Assembly (NCBI GenBank): GCA_021323495.1
Contig: JAJQJO010000050.1
Location: 1 to 12,613 of the forward strand
DNA length: 12,613 nt
DNA from: Cellvibrio sp.
GTDB lineage: Bacteria; Pseudomonadota; Gammaproteobacteria; Pseudomonadales; Cellvibrionaceae
Reading direction: 5' to 3'
The translations under genes were made by a program, and so were the position numbers. This document shows, one piece after another, positions 6,578 to 12,613 of the stretch. Under the pieces are notes generated by a model. That model was not told the origin of the DNA. It made no database searches and saw only the letters and a list, made by a program, of their open reading frames with translations. Numbering within the stretch: the stretch's first letter is position 1; each line of letters starts with the position of its first letter.

Positions 6578-8023
6578 TTATAACCATTGGCCCATCGCGT
6601 ACTGCCATTTTTCAAAACGATTTAACAAGGGTAAATTTTCCTGCGGGATAAAAATATCCTCATCCATGACTGGCTGCCATGTTTGAGCCAGCCCTGCTGC
6701 CATACAAGCGGCACCCTGCACAGTCGCATCGGTATTGTCACTGCGATGGACGTTTGCCTGGGTCAGGTCGGCGATTTTTTGGCAGACAGCATCGGCTTTA
6801 CTAAAACCCCCACTGATTATTATTTTGTTCATTAATCCAGATTGATCCATCAATTGCACATTGACCGCGATTTGAAAAATAACAGATTCAATCCAGGCAA
6901 GAATTTTTTCACAGGATGTTAAATTGTCGCTGAAGCGGGACTGTAAGTCAGTTCGCCAATAAGGTGCGCTTAAACCACCAATGGCATTCAAAAAATAGCA
7001 TTCGGAAGTTGGCTTTACTCCAAGCGCTTCATTGATTTCTTGCGGTGTTATCTCCAATCCGGTTTGCTGCTGGATAAGACCGAGCGCGGCCGCAGCGCCA
7101 TTCACGGTTGCCTCCCATGCGTAATATTTTTTGTCGACAGGATTTTCTGGCAGCCACAGCGGGCTTACCAGCAGCCCCTCAGGTGCATCCAGATTTTCGC
7201 TAAGGCACTGAATAAAAGCACCCGTTCCGATATTGATGTAACAGCTGTCGCGCTCCGGCAAACCACGCGCAAACAATGAGGCGCCCTGGTCGCGGGCACT
7301 GGCGGCAAATGGAATAGTGTGACCACCTAATAACAAATCACCAAAGAGACTATTGTGATATTGGCAGCGCGGTAAAACATCGCGCGGGATTTTGAAAATA
7401 TCCAGTAGCGTCTGATCCCACTCATTGTGCGTTAAATTCCATAACAGGGTGCGTTGTGCGTGGCCCGGATCCACAACCGATTTTTTATCGAGCAAATGCC
7501 AAAAAATATAACTAACAATGGGACCGATGCTGAGATGGTTTTCTTGCTGGGCTTGCATCACTTTTGGATTGTGCTCCAGGCACCAACGAATTTTGGTTGC
7601 GCCGTAGTGCGGCGATAAACGCAGCCCGGTGAGGTGACGCGTTTCCTGAGGCGTGAGCGATATATTATCTAACCAAGGTTCGCCACGAATATCCTGCCAG
7701 CTCAATATCGGGCTGAGCGCAGCACCGGTTTGATTATTCCAACACACTAGCGACGAGCCCTGTCCGGCAAAACTCGCTGCTTTAATGCGGCTTATATCAT
7801 CCCTGAGATGAAGATGGACTTTTTCCAGGCACGCGCGAATACCAGCGAGAATTTCTTCGGCATTTTGTTCTATATGTTCGTAGGCAGAATTTTCCCGTTT
7901 ATGACGGGTAGTTGCGCAGGCGGCGGAGAAACAACAGACTTGTTCACCGATACCTGAATAGACGGCAACACGGGTGCTTTGACCACCCTGGTCAATGGCG
8001 AGATAAAGATTATCCTGGGACAT
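6578..8023 (-). CDS. FGGY-family carbohydrate kinase, GlpK-like
   Basis: 481-residue ATP-dependent sugar/polyol kinase of the FGGY family (ASKHA fold). Visible: phosphate-1 loop AIDQGGQSTR (9-18), AGQGSSLVCW (86-95), LSWQDIRG (107-114), SPHYGATKIRW (137-147), the GlpK-like stretch AQRTLLWNLTHNEWD (189-203), catalytic base D245 in ARDQGA, NIGTGAF (264-270), a GlpK-like GLSAPYW (350-356), and the adenosine loop ISGGFSKAD (403-411). It is close to glycerol kinase over the C-terminal half, and the adjacent GlpD-like gene supports glycerol as substrate. Yet the Arg-Glu pair that holds glycerol in E. coli GlpK (NQRETT) reads GQGSS, and the binding tyrosine (DPYF) is His139; D245 and F270 are kept. 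The substrate is therefore open: glycerol, or another small polyol or ketose. The start ATG has a poor Shine-Dalgarno and an inverted repeat just before it. Confidence 0.85.
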   Translation of the reverse strand: MSQDNLYLAIDQGGQSTRVAVYSGIGEQVCCFSAACATTRHKRENSAYEHIEQNAEEILAGIRACLEKVHLHLRDDISRIKAASFAGQGSSLVCWNNQTGAALSPILSWQDIRGEPWLDNISLTPQETRHLTGLRLSPHYGATKIRWCLEHNPKVMQAQQENHLSIGPIVSYIFWHLLDKKSVVDPGHAQRTLLWNLTHNEWDQTLLDIFKIPRDVLPRCQYHNSLFGDLLLGGHTIPFAASARDQGASLFARGLPERDSCYINIGTGAFIQCLSENLDAPEGLLVSPLWLPENPVDKKYYAWEATVNGAAAALGLIQQQTGLEITPQEINEALGVKPTSECYFLNAIGGLSAPYWRTDLQSRFSDNLTSCEKILAWIESVIFQIAVNVQLMDQSGLMNKIIISGGFSKADAVCQKIADLTQANVHRSDNTDATVQGAACMAAGLAQTWQPVMDEDIFIPQENLPLLNRFEKWQYAMGQWL

Positions 8024-8025
8024 GG

Positions 8026-8056
8026 CACTTGCTCTTGTTTGTTATGGGCAAGTGTA
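8026..8056 (-). promoter_or_regulatory. Inverted repeat at the kinase start, possible operator or RNA hairpin
   Basis: CACTTGC (8026-8032) and GCAAGTG (8048-8054) are perfect 7-base inverted repeats 15 bases apart, ending 2 bases before the kinase ATG on the minus strand. The distal arm overlaps a possible -10, TACACT (plus 8051-8056). A second -10-like hexamer, TATTAT, lies at plus 8095-8100. Either a repressor site or a leader hairpin that would occlude initiation is possible; neither is shown. Confidence 0.35.
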
Positions 8057-8126
8057 GCGAGGAATTGCCAGCCAGGCACAAAGGAGAACGCGGGATAATA
8101 GCTGGCGTATTCTGGAGGGTGTGCAC

Positions 8127-8241
8127 TCCCAAGCGAAGCTTGGGAATAAGAAAACAAGAGGCAAGCGAAGCTTGGGAATAAGAAAACAAGAGGCAAGCGA
8201 AGCTTGGGAATAAAGAAAACAAGGCAAGCGAAGCTTGGGAA
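8127..8241. repeat. Tandem array of a 31-32 base hairpin-forming repeat, about 3.5 copies
   Basis: Units start at 8131 (32 bases), 8163 (32), 8195 (31, one extra A and an AG deletion) and 8226 (partial, 16 bases). Each opens with AAGCGAAGCTTGGGAA and the full units continue with an A/G-rich TAAGAAAACAAGAGGC-type tail. Every unit contains CAAGC-GAA-GCTTG, a 5-bp palindrome with a GAA loop. In the first it extends to 8 bp (TCCCAAGC 8127-8134 with GCTTGGGA 8138-8145). The core GCGAAGC is known as an exceptionally stable DNA mini-hairpin. On the minus strand, the direction of both flanking genes, each full unit's hairpin is followed by a T-rich tract (TTGTTTTCTT), so the array could act as serial weak terminators or 3'-end stabilisers between the DUF1820 gene and the kinase gene. 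It is not a CRISPR: there are no unique spacers. Whether it is dispersed elsewhere in the genome cannot be seen. Confidence 0.9.
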
Positions 8242-8259
8242 CCAGACCAACAGTGAAAT

Positions 8260-8604
8260 CTATTCCCCCAGATTAGGATTGGGAATAAATCCACCGTAGG
8301 GGAATTGGGCGATTTTGTCACTACCGCCACCTTTGATTTCACTGATTTTGGCGGGGCCTTCTTTTTCTACTTCGTCGATACGCACTATAGAGTGCATCGG
8401 AATATAGGAACGTTTTACACCAGCGAATTCTGTTTTCAATTTTTCTTCGGCGGGATCAATCAATAAACCGCTGCGCTCACCAAATACAAATTCTTCAATT
8501 TCGATGAAACCATACATTTCGCTTTGGTAAATCGCAGAGCAAAACACTTCGTAAACCTGACCCTGGTTGAGGAATATCACTTTGTATACGGGTTTAACGG
8601 CCAT
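8260..8604 (-). CDS. DUF1820 family protein
   Basis: 114-residue soluble protein that I recognise as DUF1820, a small family common in Pseudomonas and relatives and without known function. Family-typical stretches are PVYKVIFLNQGQVYEVF near the N-terminus, GFIEIEEFVFGERSGLLIDP in the middle, then SYIPMHSIVRIDEVEKEG, with a Gly-rich, poorly conserved tail ending NPNLGE. It has no signal peptide or membrane helix. The frame is open further upstream to 8703, but the ATG at 8604 is chosen because family members begin M-x-x-KPVY and a purine-rich AAGAGAG lies just upstream. The 33 extra residues would cross a likely promoter. Transcribed divergently from rhlE. The repeat array follows its stop within about 20 bases. 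Confidence 0.88.
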   Translation of the reverse strand: MAVKPVYKVIFLNQGQVYEVFCSAIYQSEMYGFIEIEEFVFGERSGLLIDPAEEKLKTEFAGVKRSYIPMHSIVRIDEVEKEGPAKISEIKGGGSDKIAQFPYGGFIPNPNLGE

Positions 8605-8668
8605 AATTCTCTCTTGGGAAATTACACGATAAAAGCTTGGACAAGGAATATGAACGCACCTTGCAAAA

Positions 8669-8685
8669 GGGCGCGCAGGATACCA
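8669..8685 (-). promoter_or_regulatory. Candidate extended -10 promoter of the DUF1820 gene
   Basis: On the minus strand TGG-TATCCT (plus 8677-8685), i.e. TG-N plus a 4-of-6 -10, directly followed by GCGCGCCC (plus 8669-8676). No good -35 is visible. Leader of about 66 bases to the ATG. The same -10/GCGCGCC arrangement occurs before rhlE, DUF6172 and miaB in this window. Confidence 0.45.
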
Positions 8686-8873
8686 CATGTTTTCCCTATT
8701 CACGCCCCACCTGATTACTTTTCATACGACACATTTAGTCGATTGGGTTATTAGTAGCTTAACTTGCTACGTATTAGCCCGGCAAAACCGGTCGAGGCAC
8801 TGTTTTTCGTTAGAAACGAGGGTTATCTTGAGGCGGGATGCAGCCCCGTTAACCCGAGCGAGGGATTAACCGT

Positions 8874-8887
8874 TATACTGCGCGCCC
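8874..8887 (+). promoter_or_regulatory. Candidate -10 and GC-rich discriminator of rhlE
   Basis: TATACT (8874-8879, 5 of 6) followed at once by GCGCGCCC (8880-8887), 37 bases before the rhlE ATG. No recognisable -35 at the right distance; an inverted repeat GTTAACCC (8848-8855) with GGG-A-TTAAC (8862-8870) occupies that position and may be an activator or repressor site. Confidence 0.45.
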
Positions 8888-8916
8888 TTTTTTACATTCC
8901 CCTGGTCGATCTATCT

Positions 8917-10302
8917 ATGAACTTTGCCTCCCTCGGCCTCGCCCCGGAATTGCTCCATGCCATTAAGGTCATTGGCTTTAAGACCCTGACACCGATCCAG
9001 CAGGAGGCAATCCCCGCCGCCCGCCGTGGCATAGACTTGCTTGCTACCGCCCAGACCGGCACAGGCAAAACCGCTGCCTACAGCCTGCCGGTATTGCAGC
9101 AAATGCTGGAAAAAACCAAACATACCGAGGCAGGATTTGTACGCACCCTGATCCTCGCACCCACACGTGAACTGGTGCAGCAGATTGCCGAGGCGATGCA
9201 ACAATTTGCGCAGTTCACTCCCTTTAAAATCACTACTGTCTATGGCGGGGTGAAACTTACTGGCCAAGCCAACAAACTGCGCGCCGGTGTTGATATCCTG
9301 GTGGCGACCCCGGGCCGATTAATGGAGCACGCCAAGCTCGGCAATATCAATCTGGCTAAAGTAGAATTCGCCATACTGGATGAAGCGGACCGCATGATGG
9401 ATATGGGCTTTGTGACCGATATGCACGCGATCCTCACCAGTATCGTGCGCAAACACCAGACCATGTTCTTTTCCGCAACCAGTTCACCACTGGTAACCAA
9501 CCTCGCCAAGCAAGCGATGAACCGCCCTACCCTGATTTCCATCTCCAAGCGCAACTCAGTCGCGGAAACGGTTGACCATGTCCTTTATCCGGTGGATAGC
9601 GGCCGCAAATATGAACTCTTCATCCACTTGCTGCGCGAGCAAAACTGGTATCAGGTAATGGTCTTTAGCAGCACCCGCGAAGAAGCCGAGAATTTGTACA
9701 AGGCGCTCAAAGACGACAAGGTAGATGCCGCTGTTATCCACAGTGAAAAAACCCAGGGATCGCGTAAACGTGCACTCCAGGATTTCAAGGACAGCAAACT
9801 GCAAGTATTGGTAGCGACTGAAGTAGCCGCGCGCGGATTGGATATCCAGGGGCTGGATTATGTGGTGAACCTCGACTTGCCTTTCTTTACCGAAGATTAT
9901 GTCCACCGCGTAGGTCGCACCGGTCGCGCAGGTAAAAAAGGCACCGCGATTTCGCTGGTGACACCCGCAGAAGAACACAAGATATCGCTGATCGAAGAAG
10001 TGATAGGGACCAAAATCAAACGCGAAAAAATCAAAGGCTTCGAGGCGACAGAACAAGTCGTCAAAGTAGTTAGCAAACCCAAAAGCGGCTTGTTGAAATT
10101 GGCTGGTAAACCTGCGGGCCGATCCAAAGCAGGCGATCCTAAAAAATCGGGATTTGCCAAACCGGGAACGCCCAAATCTGGCAGAAGTACTGGCACAACC
10201 AAAGCAGCGAGCAAACCGGCGAGCAAACCCAAACGTGCGGGCTCCAAAGATGCACGCCCCGCCAGTAGCCTGGGTAAATCGACACGCCCGAAAAAGAAAT
10301 AG
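8917..10302 (+). CDS. rhlE: DEAD-box ATP-dependent RNA helicase, RhlE type
   Basis: 461-residue helicase that remodels RNA using ATP; RhlE proteins act in ribosome assembly and interact with the RNA degradosome. All DEAD-box motifs are present: Q motif GFKTLTPIQ (20-28), motif I AQTGTGKT (45-52), Ia PTREL (82-86), Ib TPGR (131-134), II DEAD (155-158), III SAT (186-188), V ARGLDI (305-310) and VI HRVGRTGR (330-337). Residues about 384-461 form a disordered, strongly basic tail rich in Lys, Pro, Gly, Ser and Ala (KSGFAKPG and KPASKPKR types), as in RNA-binding tails of RhlE. The start MNFASLGLAPELL matches the family's usual beginning. An open frame back to 8764 adds 51 residues that would read through the promoter, and is rejected. 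No clear Shine-Dalgarno precedes the ATG. A strong terminator follows the stop. Confidence 0.88.
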   Translation: MNFASLGLAPELLHAIKVIGFKTLTPIQQEAIPAARRGIDLLATAQTGTGKTAAYSLPVLQQMLEKTKHTEAGFVRTLILAPTRELVQQIAEAMQQFAQFTPFKITTVYGGVKLTGQANKLRAGVDILVATPGRLMEHAKLGNINLAKVEFAILDEADRMMDMGFVTDMHAILTSIVRKHQTMFFSATSSPLVTNLAKQAMNRPTLISISKRNSVAETVDHVLYPVDSGRKYELFIHLLREQNWYQVMVFSSTREEAENLYKALKDDKVDAAVIHSEKTQGSRKRALQDFKDSKLQVLVATEVAARGLDIQGLDYVVNLDLPFFTEDYVHRVGRTGRAGKKGTAISLVTPAEEHKISLIEEVIGTKIKREKIKGFEATEQVVKVVSKPKSGLLKLAGKPAGRSKAGDPKKSGFAKPGTPKSGRSTGTTKAASKPASKPKRAGSKDARPASSLGKSTRPKKK

Positions 10303-10322
10303 AGCCGTAGAATTGTGGCCAT

Positions 10323-10360
10323 AAAAAAGCCGCTTCCGGGGTGCCGGAAGCGGCTTTTTA
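10323..10360. terminator. Bidirectional intrinsic terminator between rhlE and the DUF6172 gene
   Basis: Perfect 16-bp stem (10324-10339 with 10344-10359) with loop GGTG. Read on plus, five T end the hairpin; read on minus, six T do (plus A run 10323-10328). It lies 21 bases after the rhlE stop and 18 bases before the end of the converging DUF6172 gene, so it serves both. Confidence 0.93.
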
Positions 10361-10377
10361 ACTATTGACCTGAGCGA

Positions 10378-10707
10378 TTAATCATTCAGGTCTTCGTCAT
10401 CATCAATACTGTCATCGCCTTCTTCACGCGGCTTGCGGATACCATGGACTGCTAAAATCTCAATGTAAAAGCTATCCCCACCTGCGAGAGCAACCTCATC
10501 CATCTTTTTGGTTATTTCCCCCAGGCGTACTGCCTCGGCAACATCTGCCGTCACCCCAAATTTGCACTCGAAGGCCCAGTAATCAACACCGTTCGGCAGG
10601 GTTTTGCGGCGTTCACGTTTTACATATTTGCGCACTTCATGCTTGATAGCTTCCAATAATCGATCAGGATGTTTACCTTCAACATGGAGTTTGAACGTCT
10701 TTTTCAT
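10378..10707 (-). CDS. DUF6172 family protein
   Basis: 109-residue basic-then-acidic soluble protein. I recognise it as DUF6172 from the N-terminal MKKTFKLHVEGKHPDR, the KRERRKTLPNGVDYW segment (31-44), FGVTADVAE (50-58) and FYIEILAVHGIRKPR (80-94), followed by an acidic tail of Asp and Glu (residues 95-109). Function unknown; no catalytic motif, signal peptide or membrane segment is visible. The Arg/Lys cluster at 26-35 could contact nucleic acid, but this is only a guess. The ATG is preceded by AGG six bases upstream. It has its own candidate promoter in the 78-base gap after the membrane-protein gene and shares the bidirectional terminator with rhlE. Confidence 0.8.
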   Translation of the reverse strand: MKKTFKLHVEGKHPDRLLEAIKHEVRKYVKRERRKTLPNGVDYWAFECKFGVTADVAEAVRLGEITKKMDEVALAGGDSFYIEILAVHGIRKPREEGDDSIDDDEDLND

Positions 10708-10759
10708 GGCTTACCTATAAGAATTTGAATCGGGAACAGCTGTAATCAAGCTGGAACGC

Positions 10760-10773
10760 GGGCGCGCATAGTA
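10760..10773 (-). promoter_or_regulatory. Candidate -10 and GC-rich discriminator of the DUF6172 gene
   Basis: On the minus strand TACTAT (plus 10768-10773, 4 of 6) followed by GCGCGCCC (plus 10760-10767), about 60 bases before the ATG. No -35 is apparent. Supported mainly by its likeness to the elements before DUF1820, rhlE and miaB. Confidence 0.35.
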
Positions 10774-10785
10774 ACACGGCCAGGC

Positions 10786-11211
10786 TCAGCCGCGCTGGCG
10801 ATATACATAATCAGGCGCACGGTAAATTAACCACAGCCCTGCTCCGATTACCGCAGCTGTGGCGCCCATATCCATCCAAGTGTGATAACCCAGGTAGAAC
10901 ATCAACTCGCCATAAGCCAGCAAACTGGTTACCAGCAGTATCCACACCAAGCGGACATGCAATCCAACCCCGATAAATAACGCCAACGCAAGGGCTGCTG
11001 CGGTGTGGGTGGAATAATCCAATCCCAGTGCTGGCCACCTATGCCAACGGTTATCGGCAAACATCAAGCCATACACCAATAGCGCCGAGGCGAGCAAACG
11101 CAACCAAAACCAGCGCTGGCCACCTACCGCCCGGGCAATCGCTACGCCCAGCGCAATCATTAATAACAGCGGCGTATAGGTATCGGCGATCTGGTCGAGG
11201 ATTGCGTTCAT
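10786..11211 (-). CDS. Small membrane protein, four predicted helices, weak PAP2 resemblance
   Basis: 141-residue hydrophobic protein with about four membrane segments (roughly 14-28, 37-51, 70-103 as one long or two short helices, 115-131) and a short basic C-terminal tail. DYSTHTAAALALALF (65-79) followed by FYLGYHTWMDMG (105-116) recalls the C2 (SGH) and C3 (R-x5-H-x3-D) signatures of PAP2-type lipid phosphatases: His69, His110 and Asp114 are in place. However, the C3 arginine position is Met104 and no C1 K-x6-RP motif exists, so it may be inactive, divergent, or unrelated. Substrate unknown. The start ATG has GGAG 11 bases upstream, rather far. It is divergent from miaB across a 191-base gap and followed 78 bases later by the DUF6172 gene on the same strand. 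Confidence 0.72.
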   Translation of the reverse strand: MNAILDQIADTYTPLLLMIALGVAIARAVGGQRWFWLRLLASALLVYGLMFADNRWHRWPALGLDYSTHTAAALALALFIGVGLHVRLVWILLVTSLLAYGELMFYLGYHTWMDMGATAAVIGAGLWLIYRAPDYVYRQRG

Positions 11212-11308
11212 GGCTTACTGACTCCGTAGTGATAAAAACCGCCGCAGGCTAATTCATTGATCGCCGCATGCCAAGGCCTTTTCTATAGGCTTTACCCCAT
11301 AAGATAGC

Positions 11309-11321
11309 TATAATGCGCGCC
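11309..11321 (+). promoter_or_regulatory. Candidate miaB promoter: consensus -10 with GCGCGCC discriminator
   Basis: TATAAT (11309-11314, perfect) followed directly by GCGCGCC (11315-11321). The -35 region has no clear match to TTGACA. The leader to the miaB ATG would be about 80 bases, starting with a pyrimidine-rich CTTCTTTTCT stretch. Confidence 0.6.
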
Positions 11322-11402
11322 TTCTTTTCTGCGTGCTTTTTGATCAACAGGTCAATCAGCAATACGCATAAGTCAGCGTCACTCCAAGCAGGTAGTAGTT
11401 CA

Positions 11403-12613
11403 ATGTCCACCACAGAAGCGCCTATCAAAAAGCTCTACATCAAAACCCATGGTTGCCAGATGAATGAATACGATTCGTCACGCATGAAGGATTTGCTGGG
11501 CGAGTCGCACAATATGGTGCCAACTGAAGACCCGGAAGACGCGGATGTCATCCTCATCAATACTTGTTCCATCCGGGAGAAAGCGCAGGAGCGCCTGTTC
11601 CATGAGCTCGGCCGCTGGAAAAAACTCAAGAAAAAGAACCCTGATCTGGTAATTGGTGTGGGCGGTTGTGTGGCCAGCCAGGAAGGTGCCGCTATCGCTA
11701 AACGTGCCCCCTATGTCGATTTGATTTTTGGCCCGCAAACGCTGCATCGCCTGCCGGAAATGATGGAAACCAAGAAAAACAACGGCGTGGTGGTGGTCGA
11801 TGTCAGCTTCCCCGAAATTGAAAAATTTGACCGTTTGCCACAACCGGACGCGGACGGGGTGAGTGCCTTTGTATCGATTATGGAAGGCTGCTCCAAGTAC
11901 TGTACCTTTTGCGTTGTACCCTATACGCGGGGGGAAGAAGTAAGCCGTCCGGTAGCTGACGTAATGGCAGAAATACTGCACCTGGCAAAGCAAGGCGTGC
12001 GTGAAGTGAACCTGTTAGGCCAAAACGTAAACGCTTATCGCGGCGCAACCGCCGATGGTACCGTAATTGATTTGGCGGAGCTGATTACTTATGTGGCCGC
12101 AATTGATGGCATCGACCGTATCCGCTTCACCACTTCCCATCCAGTTGAATTTACCGATGCGTTGATCGAAGTGTACAACCAGGTGCCTGAACTGGTGAGT
12201 CATTTGCACCTCCCTGTGCAGAGCGGCTCAGATCGCATCCTGATGGCGATGAAGCGCGGCCATACAGTACTCGAATACAAATCCAAACTGCGCCGCATCA
12301 AAAAGAATCGCCCGAATATCAGCTTCTCTTCTGATTTTATTATTGGCTTCCCCGGCGAGACCGATGCAGACTTTGAAGCTACGATGAAATTGATCCAGGA
12401 CATGGATTTCGATACATCCTATAGCTTCATCTACAGCGCCCGCCCGGGCACTCCGGCAGCAGACTTCCCTGATGACACACCCGAAGAAGTTAAAAAACAT
12501 CGACTTGCCATTTTACAAGACCGCTTGATCCAACAAGCCTTGGCAATTAGTCGCCGCATGGTAGGCAATACCGAGCGTATTCTGGTGACCGGCTATTCCA
12601 AAAAAGATCCGGG
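11403..12613 (+). CDS. miaB: tRNA-2-methylthio-N6-dimethylallyladenosine synthase MiaB, first 403 codons (runs off right edge)
   Basis: Radical SAM methylthiotransferase that converts i6A37 to ms2i6A37 in tRNAs reading UNN codons, improving decoding accuracy. The plus-strand frame from ATG 11403 is open to the window end. The N-terminal MTTase domain has the three auxiliary-cluster cysteines C18 (KTHGCQMN), C55 (NTCSIREKA) and C89 (GVGGCVASQ). The radical SAM cluster motif is C163-SKY-C167-TF-C170. Further family blocks are VNLLGQNVNAY (202-212), SHLHLPVQSGSD (266-277) and DFIIGFPGET (311-320). E. coli MiaB is 474 residues, so about 70 residues including most of the C-terminal TRAM RNA-binding domain lie beyond the edge. 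The start is supported by AGG about 10 bases upstream and by the family-typical spacing to C18. It has its own candidate promoter and is divergent from the membrane-protein gene. Confidence 0.97.
   Translation, partial: MSTTEAPIKKLYIKTHGCQMNEYDSSRMKDLLGESHNMVPTEDPEDADVILINTCSIREKAQERLFHELGRWKKLKKKNPDLVIGVGGCVASQEGAAIAKRAPYVDLIFGPQTLHRLPEMMETKKNNGVVVVDVSFPEIEKFDRLPQPDADGVSAFVSIMEGCSKYCTFCVVPYTRGEEVSRPVADVMAEILHLAKQGVREVNLLGQNVNAYRGATADGTVIDLAELITYVAAIDGIDRIRFTTSHPVEFTDALIEVYNQVPELVSHLHLPVQSGSDRILMAMKRGHTVLEYKSKLRRIKKNRPNISFSSDFIIGFPGETDADFEATMKLIQDMDFDTSYSFIYSARPGTPAADFPDDTPEEVKKHRLAILQDRLIQQALAISRRMVGNTERILVTGYSKKDP

Larger units (their letters stand above)
8605..8916. other. Divergent intergenic region between the DUF1820 gene and rhlE
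   Basis: 312 bases without a supported gene. It holds a candidate promoter for each flanking gene and three plus-strand inverted repeats: an imperfect hairpin at 8745-8780 (GGGTTA/TAGCCC outside, GTAGC/GCTAC inside), a small CGTT-AGA-AACG stem near 8809-8819, and an 8-bp stem with one bulged A at 8848-8870. The last lies just upstream of the rhlE -10. I recognise no RNA family here. Confidence 0.45.

Noticed and set aside
6435..6686. 83-codon plus-strand open frame
   Set aside because: It runs into the kinase gene on the opposite strand, lacks a ribosome-binding site and resembles nothing known to me.
8127..8241. CRISPR array
   Set aside because: Units are contiguous tandem copies with no unique spacers, and no cas genes are nearby.
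7870..8342. Overlapping minus-strand open frames across the repeat array, encoding repeated peptides such as PSFACL, SQASL and PKLRL
   Set aside because: All three frames are open only because the repeat unit has no stop in any frame; the 31-32 base period shifts the frame between units, and the frames overlap the kinase and DUF1820 genes.
8605..8703. 33-codon N-terminal extension of the DUF1820 protein
   Set aside because: It reads through the candidate promoter, and family members start near the MAVKPVYK equivalent.
8764..8916. 51-codon N-terminal extension of RhlE
   Set aside because: It crosses the candidate -10 and discriminator, has no family similarity, and the residues after Met at 8917 match the standard RhlE start.
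9556..10056. 166-codon minus-strand open frame
   Set aside because: Antisense of the second helicase lobe of rhlE.
11478..11993. 171-codon minus-strand open frame
   Set aside because: Antisense of miaB inside its conserved cysteine-containing region.

Overview
The window looks like ordinary chromosome from a gammaproteobacterium. DinG, RhlE, MiaB and the DUF1820 and DUF6172 proteins are all of gammaproteobacterial type, base composition is balanced, and Rho-independent terminators separate most units. A Cellvibrio/Saccharophagus-like (Cellvibrionaceae) source is my best guess from protein style, but this is inference. No tRNA, rRNA, insertion sequence, prophage or CRISPR array was seen.

Left end (1-2137): the N-terminal part of a minus-strand DinG DNA helicase (running off the left edge) overlaps by 11 bases the end of a PlsC/PlsB-type acyltransferase, so the two are probably translated together. 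A divergent YchJ-type SEC-C protein follows (2138-2557), then a diguanylate cyclase (2752-4035) with the order receiver, GGDEF, degenerate receiver.

Middle (4059-8259, all minus strand): aspartate carbamoyltransferase (GTG start, own promoter, strong terminator); a short GlpD-like flavoprotein that lacks the usual C-terminal domain; and a GlpK-like FGGY kinase whose expected glycerol-contact residues are partly replaced. The kinase and dehydrogenase would form a two-step route (polyol or triol, then its phosphate, then a keto-phosphate), with glycerol to dihydroxyacetone phosphate the default reading but not certain. Upstream of the kinase is a tandem array of about 3.5 copies of a 31-32 base unit. 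Each unit carries a short palindrome with a GCGAAGC core.

Right end (8260-12613): DUF1820 (minus), RhlE DEAD-box RNA helicase (plus), a bidirectional terminator, DUF6172 (minus), a four-helix membrane protein with faint PAP2 resemblance (minus), and the first 403 codons of MiaB (plus, running off the right edge). Upstream of DUF1820, rhlE, DUF6172 and miaB lies the same arrangement: a -10-like hexamer followed at once by GCGCGCC. pyrB has a looser version. This suggests a shared GC-rich discriminator class of promoters, of the kind linked in other gammaproteobacteria to growth-rate and stringent control.

No clearly undescribed multi-gene system is evident. The items most worth a second look are the hairpin array, the short GlpD plus atypical kinase pair, the receiver-GGDEF-pseudoreceiver cyclase and the shared promoter motif.
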